64,000 bases of DNA from Sporocytophaga sp. GTDB taxonomy: Bacteria > Bacteroidota > Bacteroidia > Cytophagales > Cytophagaceae. The position numbers and the translations under genes are program-made. Shown here in pieces: positions 29,101 through 37,173 of the stretch; positions within the stretch are counted from its first letter, which is position 1; every line of letters starts with the position of its first letter. The notes under the pieces are model-generated. The model was not told the origin of the DNA and did not search any database. It saw only the letters and a list, made by a program, of their open reading frames with translations. The stretch lies in the NCBI RefSeq assembly GCF_017745095.1, contig NZ_JAGHZZ010000004.1, positions 124,001-188,000 on the forward strand, in the 5' to 3' direction.

Positions 29101-30514
29101 TAACTATCCGAATCTTTTGATAAAAAGATATCTGATGGAAATGAATGAAGTTTCGGAAGCAAGTGGTAAGAAGTTCAAAGCTCCGGCAAATCTGGAGGCT
29201 AACCTTGATAAAGGATATGCAAAATTGATCTCTTATGAAACTCAGGAAAAAGGGTATGAATGGTTTGGCGGCACACCTGCACACGAAGCTCTGACTGCTT
29301 ATGGATTGATGCAGTTCAACGACATGAAACAGGTATACAGCAAAGTGGATCAGGCAATGATTGACAGAACTGCCAACTGGTTGATGAGCAGAAGAGATGG
29401 TAAAGGCGGATTTAAGAAAAGCGCTCAGGCTCTTGATCAGTTTGGAAGGGCTACAGACGACATTACCAATGCGTATATCGTGTATGCATTGTCGGAGGCT
29501 GGTTATAAGGACATAGTTAGAGAAGCAAACAGTGCATATGATGTTGCCCTTAAATCTAAAGATGCATATCAACTTGCTTTGGTAGCTAATACTATGTTTA
29601 ACCTGAATGAAGCTAAAAAAGCTGAAAAAGCGATCTCCTTGCTGGAAGCTATGCAATTGAAAGATGGCAGCTGGCCAGGATCAATCCATTCTATTACCTG
29701 CTCTACAGGCCAGTCATTATTTGTGGAAACCACTTCTCTGGCCGTTATGGCTTTATTGAAGGAAGGGCAGAAGAAAGAGAAGTTAATTCTGGATGGTGTG
29801 AAATACCTGGTAAGTGCGAGATCTGCACACGGAGGTTTTGCTTCTACGCAAGGAACAGTACTTGCTCTGAAAGCGCTTACTTCATATAGTATACATGCAA
29901 AGAAAACTTCAGAAGACGGAACCATCGTAGTTTACATAGATGGAAAAAATGTAGGAACAAAGGAATACAAAGCAGGAGACTCAGGTGAGATCAGCATTGC
30001 GGGATTAGAGTCTTACCTAAAGGAAGGTAATCATGAAGTAAAAGTGAAATATGTTGGAGTGAAAGAACCACTCCCATTTACTTTAGGTATCGATTATAGC
30101 ACTACATTGCCTCCTTCCAGCAAAGAGTGTAAAGTTGGCATAGATACAAAACTAATGGACGGAAATGTTCGCGTAGGAGAAACCAACAGAATTACAGTTG
30201 TTATTTCCAATAAAACAGCTGATGGACTTCCTATGACCATGGGTATTGTCGGACTTCCTTCCGGAATGTCTGCACAGCCTTGGCAGCTAAAAGAGCTGCT
30301 TGACAAGAAACAGGTGGACTTCTATGAAATCAGAGGCAACTTTGTATACCTTTATTTCAGACAGATGGCTCCGAAGGAAACAAAGACCATTCATCTTGAT
30401 CTGAAGGCAGAGATTCCGGGAACATATGAATCTCCGGCGTCCAGTGCGTACTTGTATTATACCAATGAATTTAAGAATTGGAATGAGCCTGAAAGGGTTA
30501 CCATAGTGCAGTAA
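26120..30514 (+). CDS. Alpha-2-macroglobulin family protein with thioester motif
   Basis: 1464 residues. An N-terminal hydrophobic segment (about 10-30) serves as signal or anchor; no lipobox. MG-type beta domains start at about residue 55 with ERVYLHIDKPFYKPGESIWF. A carboxypeptidase-regulatory-like domain lies at about 560-625. An acidic Glu/Met/Ala-rich linker follows (about 655-735), then the A2M core (about 770-860). The thioester site is PYGCFEQTSTSNYPN with Cys987 and Gln990, in an alpha/alpha-toroid reaching about residue 1270. C-terminal beta domains complete it. Macroglobulins trap proteases by covalent capture, so this is probably an envelope defence against foreign proteases. No penicillin-binding protein 1C gene is adjacent, unlike the proteobacterial arrangement. 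Confidence 0.87.
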   Translation: MNPRYQKLIPLFSLIAGLGVTGFSIGSALNKPLNFNGWMERLMHQMTSFNSNHPEERVYLHIDKPFYKPGESIWFKAYVRNGSDMTASNTSDILHVELINPKGSVEKHLELICKKGITQGDFQLGENAAGGIYKIKAYTNWQKNEAEALLFEKELTVQNVILPSVLLKLDYDKKAFGPGDLVSATAEIKATNNTPVALKNLKYIVQLEGKNFMEVKGRTDADGVLALSFRLPKEMNSNDGLLNILLEHEGKTESISRSIPIELNTIDLSFFPEGGDMLAGFQSRIAFKGLNSFHKPADVEGYVTDSKGKKVATFSSYHQGMGAFNMKPEDGEVYTAHITKPAGINTTYQLPEAAHRGYALSVSENIKDKITLELFSTEKEELTVIGTIRDKVVYNGKTNGTSISKLMVATNDFPMGVIRFTLFDSKGFERAERLAFVNRHKQLKISLTTDKEKYQPREKVKLNLKVTDERGIAMPGNFSISVVDEKVLSFADDRSGNLLSKLFLEADIKGKVEEPAFYFNKEEAKSEQAMDYLLLTSGYRRFTWKQIGNNEIPEIRFQAEKAILAGSVIDAYEGKPLANATIEVQGKTIRTNSDSNGRFTLPFVDLSEIATLKVTANGYSPFVTQLYQYSDNIQCYLYSDRVYKYYERVPAPAGNMEAVRAERPRKAKAIAEDAVVNEENVMVEEMVMEEKAVMADKAILAELRAEEIMEGELNEIQEVEIMNADTIFDNGAFDVMKKRAMPHPLPLVSRYYRARQFPSVSYENQSAPEIRTDFRSTIYWNGLVETDRNGKATLEFFNSDEVSSYRITLEGISDDGTAGRGEQLYYTQLPFSMAAKCPADLISGDKINIPVTLKNNTIAMLKGALEVNVPSNLKLHTALNSDISIPANAAKTIELEFEVLSVSGKDKLMVAFAGNGFKDAFQQEINVQAKGFPMTISLSGKDVEKEFKVAVKHMVPGSMKAQLVAYPSLMTDLLKGIESIIREPYGCFEQTSTSNYPNLLIKRYLMEMNEVSEASGKKFKAPANLEANLDKGYAKLISYETQEKGYEWFGGTPAHEALTAYGLMQFNDMKQVYSKVDQAMIDRTANWLMSRRDGKGGFKKSAQALDQFGRATDDITNAYIVYALSEAGYKDIVREANSAYDVALKSKDAYQLALVANTMFNLNEAKKAEKAISLLEAMQLKDGSWPGSIHSITCSTGQSLFVETTSLAVMALLKEGQKKEKLILDGVKYLVSARSAHGGFASTQGTVLALKALTSYSIHAKKTSEDGTIVVYIDGKNVGTKEYKAGDSGEISIAGLESYLKEGNHEVKVKYVGVKEPLPFTLGIDYSTTLPPSSKECKVGIDTKLMDGNVRVGETNRITVVISNKTADGLPMTMGIVGLPSGMSAQPWQLKELLDKKQVDFYEIRGNFVYLYFRQMAPKETKTIHLDLKAEIPGTYESPASSAYLYYTNEFKNWNEPERVTIVQ

Positions 30515-30523
30515 TACTTTAAC

Positions 30524-30553
30524 AAAAAAACTGACGGACTTGGTCAGTTTTTT
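30524..30553 (+). terminator. Rho-independent terminator of the macroglobulin gene
   Basis: AAAAAACTGAC pairs with GTCAGTTTTTT around a short loop; the T tract is part of the stem and continues beyond it. It starts 10 bases after the stop codon. Confidence 0.85.
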
Positions 30554-30562
30554 ATTGTTTAT

Positions 30563-30594
30563 AAGAACCAGAATTATAGCAATTCTGGTTCTTA
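30563..30594 (-). terminator. Terminator hairpin at the end of the next minus-strand gene
   Basis: AAGAACCAGAATT and AATTCTGGTTCTT form a 13-bp perfect stem around ATAGC. It overlaps the stop codon of the minus-strand gene ending at 30592, with T runs on both sides. It may work for either strand. Confidence 0.7.
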
Positions 30595-31464
30595 TTTTTT
30601 TACTACGAATTTCTTACCATCAAAAATTAATATTACATGGATAGTACCATCAACATTTGCAGGGTAATTATAAAATGGATTATCTTCTGCTTTGTCATCT
30701 ATCTTATTTTTCTTGTTGGGTTCACTTGGGTCTGATGGCAAATATTTATTATAATAAATATCTAATTGCTGTCTTGTTTTATCATACTTTATATTAACAG
30801 ATGATTCCTCATACGGTGGTCCTTGTACTAAGCTGTCATCTCTGCTATCTATAGAAAGACAAGACTTGTTATTTGGAAAAGCGGGGTAATCTGTAATTAA
30901 GTATTTGTCTGTTAATTTGAATACAACAGCCTTTTCATTATAGCATGCCGAACACTCAATGGTTCTTGCTGTTACCAAGTACAAATCAGTTCCCTTTAAA
31001 TGATAAACAGCCTCAAAACCACTGTTAAATCCACAATCTTTGTATTTAAGTAAATAAGCATTAGTTTCTCCTGTTGGAGTTGTGTATTGAATTACATTAT
31101 AATAGTATCTCCCGGTTGCCATAGTTATCCATTCTGAAAAGTTGTATATTTTCAATTTCCCATCATCAGATGTTATTGGTTCTCCTACTAAATGTTTTAG
31201 TTCTTTTTGTATTTGAGGTTCAGACGAACGAGGATTCTTTAATATTGAAATTAATGCATCTGTTTTTGCCTTTTTCAATGAGTCATAATCAAAATGGAAT
31301 GGTTTATTTGATTTGTAATATTCATCAGAATATTTATCTTCGAAATCAGAGACATTTTTTAAAATCGCAATTTTCTTTCTTAAGTCTTGGAGGTTATCAG
31401 TATTTTGAGTGTATGCAGTAATACCTATAGTTAAAAATATTATAGTGTTGAATAAAAATTTCAT
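30592..31464 (-). CDS. Orphan secreted protein
   Basis: 290 residues with a Sec signal peptide (hydrophobic core about residues 3-17, cut near AYTQ). The mature part is beta-rich with Lys/Asp-rich segments; TARTIECSACYNEKAV contains a CxxC pair. The C-terminus reads GTIHVILIFDGKKFVVKK. No known domain recognised. Neighbouring minus-strand genes are also secreted orphans. Confidence 0.6.
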   Translation of the reverse strand: MKFLFNTIIFLTIGITAYTQNTDNLQDLRKKIAILKNVSDFEDKYSDEYYKSNKPFHFDYDSLKKAKTDALISILKNPRSSEPQIQKELKHLVGEPITSDDGKLKIYNFSEWITMATGRYYYNVIQYTTPTGETNAYLLKYKDCGFNSGFEAVYHLKGTDLYLVTARTIECSACYNEKAVVFKLTDKYLITDYPAFPNNKSCLSIDSRDDSLVQGPPYEESSVNIKYDKTRQQLDIYYNKYLPSDPSEPNKKNKIDDKAEDNPFYNYPANVDGTIHVILIFDGKKFVVKK

Positions 31465-31553
31465 AGTTAAGATTCGTGATTAAAAAGAATATTGTTGTTC
31501 GCAAAACATACAAGACTAGAGGAATTCAATACTTCCCATTTTTGCTATGAAAA

Positions 31554-31976
31554 CTAATAGTTAATCTGGATAATATTTGCAGGAGAATATTTTACACTAT
31601 CCTTTTCAAAGCCAAATATTTCAATATCGGCAGAAGCACATCCAAAAACATCTTTTTCTTTGGCACTGTATTGAAAGTTAGTAAGGGTGTCTTTGATATT
31701 TTTTGATTTTATTTCAATAATCATAGTATCTACATATCCAAAATTACTGTTGAAGTTTTCATTAAGAATTATTGACCTATCATCTCCAATCACTATGTTT
31801 TCCAATTCTACTTGATTGTCATGTTCTTGATTATAGGAAATGATAATTGTATCAGATGGAGAATAATCATTAGAAAAATGGATATGAAGTTCTTTCTCTG
31901 TAACGGTATATTTACAGCATCCTTCAAGAAGGCTAAATATGAATGCTACCAGTATAATTAAAAAGAAATTTATCAT
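31554..31976 (-). CDS. Orphan lipoprotein
   Basis: 140 residues. The signal peptide ends in SLLEGC, a lipobox with Cys20 as the lipid site, followed directly by a second cysteine. The mature part is beta-rich (TIIISYNQEH and FGYVDTMIIEIKS), suggesting a small beta-sandwich. Family unknown. Upstream is the repeat-filled gap at 31977-32770. Confidence 0.55.
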   Translation of the reverse strand: MINFFLIILVAFIFSLLEGCCKYTVTEKELHIHFSNDYSPSDTIIISYNQEHDNQVELENIVIGDDRSIILNENFNSNFGYVDTMIIEIKSKNIKDTLTNFQYSAKEKDVFGCASADIEIFGFEKDSVKYSPANIIQINY

Positions 31977-32054
31977 AGTATTAACAATGGTACTTGAAGT
32001 AAATCTAAGACTTTCTGATTAAATAAATCGACTTTTTAGGTTAGGCTATCTGAG

Positions 32055-32075
32055 CTGGTTCAAGCGTCCGCTTGA
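32055..32075. repeat. Truncated copy of REP palindrome CTGGTTCAAGCG
   Basis: The left arm CTGGTTCAAGCG is identical to the left arm of the perfect palindrome at 46641-46668; the right arm here keeps only CGCTTGA. A second diverged copy (TTCAGGCG and AGCTTGAA around TA) lies at about 32106-32123. Confidence 0.65.
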
Positions 32076-32134
32076 TTTTATTATTAAAAAGTATATTTTA
32101 GGTAGTTCAGGCGTAAGCTTGAATCAGCGTGTTA

Positions 32135-32495
32135 GAGCTTTTACCCCGAAATTATCACCTCAAAGCTCCGACGTTTGAGCTTTTACCTCGAAATTATGAC
32201 CTCAAAGCTCCGGCGTTTGACCTTTTACCTCGAAATTATGAGCTCGAAGCTCCGGCGTTTGAGCTGTTTAGCTCGGAATTATGACCAAAAAGCTTCGGTG
32301 TTTGAGCTCTTTAGCTCGAAATTATGATCAAAAAGCTCCGGCGTTGGAGCTCTTTAGCTCGAAGTTATGACCTTAAAAGGTTCGTCATCTGAGCTTTTAT
32401 CCTGAAGTTATAACTAAAAAGTTCCGTCATCGATGCTTTTACGTGAAAAACCCGAGCTCAAAAGCTTCGTCGCCGATGCTTTTATATGGAAGTTT
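32135..32495. repeat. Degenerate tandem array, 42-43 bp period made of two 21-bp halves
   Basis: About nine copies of a unit beginning GAGCTTTTACCTCGAAATTA (or the variant GAGCTCTTTAGCTC...) followed by a second half such as GACCTCAAAGCTCCGGCGTT. Unit starts at 32135, 32177, 32219, 32261, 32304, 32347, 32391, 32432 and 32475. Several first halves contain GAGCTCTTTAGCTC, a 5-bp stem with a 4-base loop. The first four units are nearly identical, and similarity falls off to the right. One frame is open for about 54 codons over the first four units, but spacing changes to 43 bp break it, so I treat the array as non-coding. Confidence 0.8.
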
Positions 32496-32501
32496 GAAAA
32501 A

Positions 32502-32626
32502 ACTCTGAGACAAACTATAGATTGTTGTTACACATTCTATTTCAATCAGCTGGATGAAATAAACAAGATTTAGATTTATCAGAAAACAATCCTCTAAATG
32601 AAAGGGCTTTTGCTACTTACCTATAG
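32502..32626 (+). pseudogene. Decayed fragment of the 111-residue protein family (copy 2)
   Basis: In frame from 32502 the translation contains YTFYFNQLDE, nearly identical to YAFYFNQLDE in the intact protein encoded at 46301-46636. After one frameshift near 32565 it continues DLDLSENNPLNERAFATYL to a stop at 32624, matching ELDLSENTELHEKAFYIY. The N-terminal half is missing. It follows the 42-bp array directly. Confidence 0.7.
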
Positions 32627-32770
32627 CTGTAAAACTGACAGAACTTAAAGAACTTTGAATTTTATTTTTTTAATAAATAATATCTGCTTTGTCCGGCATG
32701 AATGTTGATTCTGCGGATCTAGAAAAAAAGAGTATTAAAAAAGAATTAATCAAATTTTTATAAGGAAGAT
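32627..32770. other. Intergenic remainder before the next gene
   Basis: AT-rich sequence with no gene, repeat or clear promoter element recognised. It must carry any promoter of the membrane protein gene at 32771. AAGGA at 32763-32767 could be a weak ribosome binding site. Confidence 0.4.
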
Positions 32771-33244
32771 ATGGAGTTGATGATTTTTATTGTTTTGTTA
32801 CTGTCCGCAATTGTGGCAATTCCAATCTTCATTGGAATAATAATTTTAATGTTCAAGAAAACTCAGCTAACATTCTACGCATTCATTGTAATTATATTTT
32901 CTGTAATACTTACCAAAACTTTTTTTGAATTAGGAGCGGCTTTTCCTAACCCATTTTTTATCCATTCGGAGGTGCAGGATGCAGATTCATGGGATCATCC
33001 AGGAAGAAGAGAATATACAGAGTCGTATCCTATTTATTTTTTTGAATTTTTGGGATTTGTATCTATGCTTTTAACACCATGGGTTCTAGGCTATATATTC
33101 AGTCGCATCCTTAAAATTAAGCTATTGCATATATATATTGTTATAATGATGTTCGTGCCATATTATTTGTTGGGGATTGCATTCTTATACCCTAATTATA
33201 AAAAGAAAATTGAAAGGTCTGAAGATAGAAATACAATTCGTTAA
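32771..33244 (+). CDS. Four-helix membrane protein, orphan
   Basis: 157 residues with hydrophobic segments at about 4-28, 33-52, 90-110 and 118-140. The loop between segments 2 and 3 has EVQDADSWDHPGRREYTES and is polar. The C-terminus is basic and charged. No family recognised; probably an inner-membrane protein. Confidence 0.6.
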   Translation: MELMIFIVLLLSAIVAIPIFIGIIILMFKKTQLTFYAFIVIIFSVILTKTFFELGAAFPNPFFIHSEVQDADSWDHPGRREYTESYPIYFFEFLGFVSMLLTPWVLGYIFSRILKIKLLHIYIVIMMFVPYYLLGIAFLYPNYKKKIERSEDRNTIR

Positions 33245-33332
33245 AGGGCTGATTAATACATTACTTGCTTTCAGATTTCTGAATCTCCCAAAGTAGGGTT
33301 ATTTTTACCTTTCATTAATAAATAAAGAGCTC

Positions 33333-34175
33333 ATGAACATAGATTGGAAAACCGCAAAAGAATACGAAGATATTACCTATAAGAAATCAGGAGGGGTGGC
33401 ACGTATTGCCTTTAACAGACCTAATGTAAGAAATGCCTTCAGACCAAAAACTACTTCAGAACTGTACGATGCTTTCTATGATGCTTATGAAGATGCGTCT
33501 ATAGGTGTTGTGCTTCTCTCTGCTGAAGGTCCTTCTACTAAAGATGGTGTTTATTCATTTTGTAGTGGTGGTGATCAGAAAGTAAGAGGCGATAAAGGAT
33601 ATGTAGGCGATGACGGTCGTCATAGGCTTAACATTCTTGAAGTACAAAGACTTATTCGTTTCATGCCGAAAGTAGTGATCGCTGTAGTGCCAGGTTGGGC
33701 TGTAGGAGGAGGGCATAGTCTGCACGTTGTTTGTGATCTTACACTTGCTAGTAAAGAACATGCAATCTTCAAACAAACAGATGCCGATGTAACAAGCTTT
33801 GACGGAGGCTATGGCTCTGCATATCTTGCCAAAATGGTCGGACAGAAAAAAGCCAGAGAAATATTCTTCCTTGGACGCAACTATAGTGCTCAGGAAGCCT
33901 TTGATATGGGAATGGTCAATGCTGTAATCCCTCATGCTGAATTGGAAAGCACGGCTTATCAGTGGGCGCAAGAGATCCTTGAAAAATCTCCGACTTCTAT
34001 AAAGATGTTAAAGTTTGCCATGAACCTGACTGATGATGGCATGGTAGGCCAACAGATATTTGCAGGAGAAGCTACGCGTTTAGCCTACATGACAGACGAG
34101 GCTAAAGAAGGACGTAATGCCTTTCTTGAAAAACGTAAACCTGAGTTTGATAAAAAAGGATATGGGCCTTGTTAA
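33333..34175 (+). CDS. menB: 1,4-dihydroxy-2-naphthoyl-CoA synthase (naphthoate synthase)
   Basis: Crotonase-fold enzyme closing the second ring of menaquinone: O-succinylbenzoyl-CoA to 1,4-dihydroxy-2-naphthoyl-CoA. 280 residues, standard length. FNRPNVRNAFRP near the N-terminus, SFCSGGDQKVRG for the oxyanion hole, GWAVGGGHSLHVVCDLTLAS, TDADVTSFDGGYGSAYLA and the C-terminal KRKPEF are all typical of MenB. No other men gene is adjacent in this window. Confidence 0.96.
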   Translation: MNIDWKTAKEYEDITYKKSGGVARIAFNRPNVRNAFRPKTTSELYDAFYDAYEDASIGVVLLSAEGPSTKDGVYSFCSGGDQKVRGDKGYVGDDGRHRLNILEVQRLIRFMPKVVIAVVPGWAVGGGHSLHVVCDLTLASKEHAIFKQTDADVTSFDGGYGSAYLAKMVGQKKAREIFFLGRNYSAQEAFDMGMVNAVIPHAELESTAYQWAQEILEKSPTSIKMLKFAMNLTDDGMVGQQIFAGEATRLAYMTDEAKEGRNAFLEKRKPEFDKKGYGPC

Positions 34176-34284
34176 TATTTCTTTTAATATATGAGGTAAT
34201 CTGTATGAGGGTATAAAGGCACCTGGATATAATAGACTACTTTGCTATTATAAATCTTTTTTAGTCACAATGATAATGGCACAT

Positions 34285-34343
34285 GCATCCGCTTTCTTAT
34301 TTTAGTAATGGGAGATAGTTAGTGAAATAAGTAACGCGGATGC
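34285..34343. other. Inverted repeat in the gap after menB
   Basis: GCATCCGC (34285-34292) and GCGGATGC (34336-34343) are exact inverted copies around 43 bases. The spacing is long for a terminator; it may be a folded leader or a chance pairing. Confidence 0.3.
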
Positions 34344-34426
34344 TTTAATATTATTGGTGTATGCAAGGACACGTGAATCAACTTTTTGTAAACAACATAT
34401 ATTTTTAATTTTTTTTTAAAATCAAG

Positions 34427-35020
34427 ATGAGCAAATTTAATAAGGTACTTTTTTCAATTTTTTTAAGTTTTAAAATTGGAATGGTTTTTTCGCAACAAAC
34501 AGATAATAATTTATCAATAGCTCCAAACCCTTTTACTGAAAAAGCGACTATACATTTCTATATTGATAAAACAGATACTATCTCTTTAAATGTTTATAAC
34601 ATACTGGGAGTGAAGGTTAAGACAATCTATGAATCTGAAGTATTGCAAAGTGGCCCATATGAAAATATAATATTGGGAGAATCATTAGAAGAAGGTGTTT
34701 ATGTAGTTAAATTAGAAATTGGCTCAAAGTCGATTGCAGCAAAGTTTATTAAAATTAGCAGTGTAACAACAGGTTTATTAAATACAGACAGTAAAAATGA
34801 GCTATTGGTATTCCCTAATCCAACAAGCGATCTTTTACAACTCCCTTTAAAAGGACCAAAAACAGTTGTTCTGACAGACCTGAATGGGGGCATCGTAAAA
34901 TCATTTAAGACTAATCAGACAGTTATTTCACTGAATGAGTTAAAATCAGGCGAATATATTTTAACTGTAATGAATGATGCAGGGCAAATTTGGGCAAGTC
35001 AAAAAATAGTAAAAATCTAA
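34427..35020 (+). CDS. Secreted protein made of two T9SS type A sorting domains
   Basis: 197 residues. A signal peptide (MSKFNKVLFSIFLSFKIG, cut near VFSQQ) is followed by one Por_Secre_tail-like domain (about 28-115, starting SIAPNPFTEKATIHFYI and ending AAKFIKI) and then a second one (about 125-197, starting LLVFPNPTSDLLQLPL and ending SQKIVKI). No cargo domain is left between the signal peptide and the first domain. Usually such a domain is a C-terminal tag removed by the T9SS sortase; here it is the whole mature protein. The function is unknown. Confidence 0.8.
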   Translation: MSKFNKVLFSIFLSFKIGMVFSQQTDNNLSIAPNPFTEKATIHFYIDKTDTISLNVYNILGVKVKTIYESEVLQSGPYENIILGESLEEGVYVVKLEIGSKSIAAKFIKISSVTTGLLNTDSKNELLVFPNPTSDLLQLPLKGPKTVVLTDLNGGIVKSFKTNQTVISLNELKSGEYILTVMNDAGQIWASQKIVKI

Positions 35021-35218
35021 TGTTGAGCCTTTATACAATTTGCTGGTTTAATTTTAGCCAGGTGTCATGTTTTTTTACTGAAATATAAGCTTATAACAAC
35101 GAGAATAGCAGGTAAATATGCTGAAGAAAACCCTTCCAATATTTGAAAAAAGCTTCTCTTATTATCAATTATAAAACATATGCGAAAAACTATTTGTACA
35201 GATTCTGTTGGATCTATA

Positions 35219-35923
35219 ATGCTCAAACCATTTGCTTTTCTTTTTCTAATGATACTAGTCGTTTCCTGTAAACCGAAAATAACGGATGTAAGTATAAGCA
35301 ATGAAATTATAAGCAGCTCCAAAGTAGTACTCGATGATACCTTACTATTAAAAGTACTTCCCGAATCTCTTAAATACACCACCATACCATTATCTGTGGG
35401 GGTGCATTCTGTTACTATCAACGGTGGTAAAAAGGAAAGCTTTAAGGTAACAGAAGAAGGAGGTATTCTTAATTTGGGCCGGCAGGAGTTTGTAATCTTT
35501 CCTATCACCTACACAAACACAACCACTGATGATGTCAATCATGCTATTGTCTCTGCAAATTATCCTATACTCCTGGCTGATTCATTAGTAGTGTATAATA
35601 AAGATGTTGCCAACTCTCAGGCAGAATTGATACAATTACTGCAGAATGAAAATGTTAAAGATTTTCTTAACAGGGATTTAATCAAAGTGCCTGCAGATCA
35701 ATTGTTCATCAGCAAGTCATGGGACTTTGACGTGGATCAAAATCCTTCGGACAGTATATCTGTTAAAGTAAAAAGCAAAGATACAAAGACTCATGGTTTC
35801 AGGAGTAAGATAACTGATGCACAAAGCTTTTTGAGGCACGCAAAGCTTTCGAACGAATACGAAGTAGAGCGGGTTGAGAATAGGCAGCAATTGGAGAGTC
35901 TATTAAAGAAATCAGAGGAGTAA
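35219..35923 (+). CDS. Orphan lipoprotein
   Basis: About 234 residues from ATG 35219; this start places the signal peptide MLKPFAFLFLMILVVSC at the N-terminus, with a lipobox ending at Cys17. An earlier ATG at 35180 would put 13 polar residues before it and is less likely. The mature domain begins KPKITDVSISNE and is beta-rich for about 100 residues, then helical and charged. No family recognised. Confidence 0.6.
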   Translation: MLKPFAFLFLMILVVSCKPKITDVSISNEIISSSKVVLDDTLLLKVLPESLKYTTIPLSVGVHSVTINGGKKESFKVTEEGGILNLGRQEFVIFPITYTNTTTDDVNHAIVSANYPILLADSLVVYNKDVANSQAELIQLLQNENVKDFLNRDLIKVPADQLFISKSWDFDVDQNPSDSISVKVKSKDTKTHGFRSKITDAQSFLRHAKLSNEYEVERVENRQQLESLLKKSEE

Positions 35924-35982
35924 TATTGCAATGATTTAATAAGCGATTACTAACAGGATTATTTAATTTTTAACCCAGATAA

Positions 35983-36999
35983 ATGGCCCGGATTTTTACT
36001 GTTATATTTTGTATACTTTTATCTTTTGCGGCAACTGGACAATCCCGTCTTCCTTATAAAAAAAGGATGTCCATGCTAATTGAAAAAAAAGAATATGAAA
36101 AGGTGCTTTCACTTTTAACCAAGATTCAATATAGGCATGGAAATTCCCCTTATACTTATGACAGGCGGGGGTATTATAGAGCAAATCCTGATTTGTATTA
36201 TTACCGGCTTAAGGCAAGGTTTGAAATATTTAAGAGAGACAGCAGTGAAGTTGCATTAAAAGAGGCCATGAAAGATTATGCTCATGCACATGTAGTATCA
36301 AAGGATTACATATGGAGGAAAGATAGTTCTTTGCATAAAGAATTACGTGACTTGATTGCTTCAAGAGCTGAGCATGCATTAGCATTACATAAGCTGATGA
36401 TTGCAGAGCAATACAGCCATTTTCTTGCTGTCGCCTTTGAAGATACCATTCCTGCCTACAGGAAAATTTATATACCCTTGTATGATGTTCATAAAATGTT
36501 TTCTGCATCAGAACTGGATAGTTTTGCCAGGCAGGAGGCTTCGTTCCAGATTCTCTCTGTTCGTGAATTGGCTGAATATTTGACCAAAGGTTTATCGACC
36601 GATGAAGAGAAAGCCTGGGTTATTTATTTGTGGATTTGCACCCATATTCATTATAACTACCTGGCATATGAGGTGAATCAAACTATTGACCAGGCAGCTC
36701 TTACCACCATATATAAGCGATTAACTATGTGTTCCGGATATGCCAATCTTTTTCTGGAACTTTGTAATTATGCAGGATTAAGGGCTATAAGGATAGATGG
36801 TATCGCTTCTGGTGGCAAATATAACAATTGGGAGGGACATGCTTATAATGCGGTTTTTCTCAACGGGAAATGGAGACTTATAGATAGTACCTGGGGAGCA
36901 GGTTCCAATGATTATAAAAAATACTTTTGCGCTGAACCGAAAGAATTCAGTAAAACTCATACGCCATTTGATTCTCAGTATCTTTTTCTGGATCAATAG
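35983..36999 (+). CDS. Secreted transglutaminase-like (KyKY type) protein
   Basis: 338 residues. A signal peptide (cut near ATGQ, residue 20) is followed by a helical domain rich in Tyr/Lys and then a transglutaminase-like core with Cys250 in TMCSGYANLF, His286 in EGHAYNAV and Asp301 in LIDSTWG, a complete Cys-His-Asp triad. The core matches the cytokinesis-protein-3/KyKY branch. It could cleave or cross-link envelope proteins; the substrate is unknown. Confidence 0.82.
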   Translation: MARIFTVIFCILLSFAATGQSRLPYKKRMSMLIEKKEYEKVLSLLTKIQYRHGNSPYTYDRRGYYRANPDLYYYRLKARFEIFKRDSSEVALKEAMKDYAHAHVVSKDYIWRKDSSLHKELRDLIASRAEHALALHKLMIAEQYSHFLAVAFEDTIPAYRKIYIPLYDVHKMFSASELDSFARQEASFQILSVRELAEYLTKGLSTDEEKAWVIYLWICTHIHYNYLAYEVNQTIDQAALTTIYKRLTMCSGYANLFLELCNYAGLRAIRIDGIASGGKYNNWEGHAYNAVFLNGKWRLIDSTWGAGSNDYKKYFCAEPKEFSKTHTPFDSQYLFLDQ

Positions 37000-37130
37000 T
37001 TGAAATTAAGAAGAGGCACTAAGGCTTATTATTCAATCCTATATTTATAAAATGATTAAAGATCTACATTACTTTATTTTAGCCATTCCATTTTTGTTTA
37101 ACAATTAAAAGGGGAAGGATAAAATGAATC

Positions 37131-37171
37131 ATTGCTCAGACTGAAGGATAGTCTTCAGCCTGAGTAATGCT
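37131..37171. other. Imperfect inverted repeat between convergent genes
   Basis: ATTGCTCAG, then CTGAAG, pair with CTTCAG and CTGAGTAAT. No strong T tract on either side. It may act as a shared terminator for the converging genes ending at 36999 and 37174. Confidence 0.4.
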
Positions 37172-37173
37172 AT

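Noticed and set aside
29036-29656. Minus-strand ORF of 206 codons
   Set aside because: Antisense to the macroglobulin thioester domain; no recognisable protein features.
32135-32495. CRISPR array
   Set aside because: There are no constant repeats separated by unique spacers; the whole 42-bp unit is repeated and degenerate. No cas genes are present.
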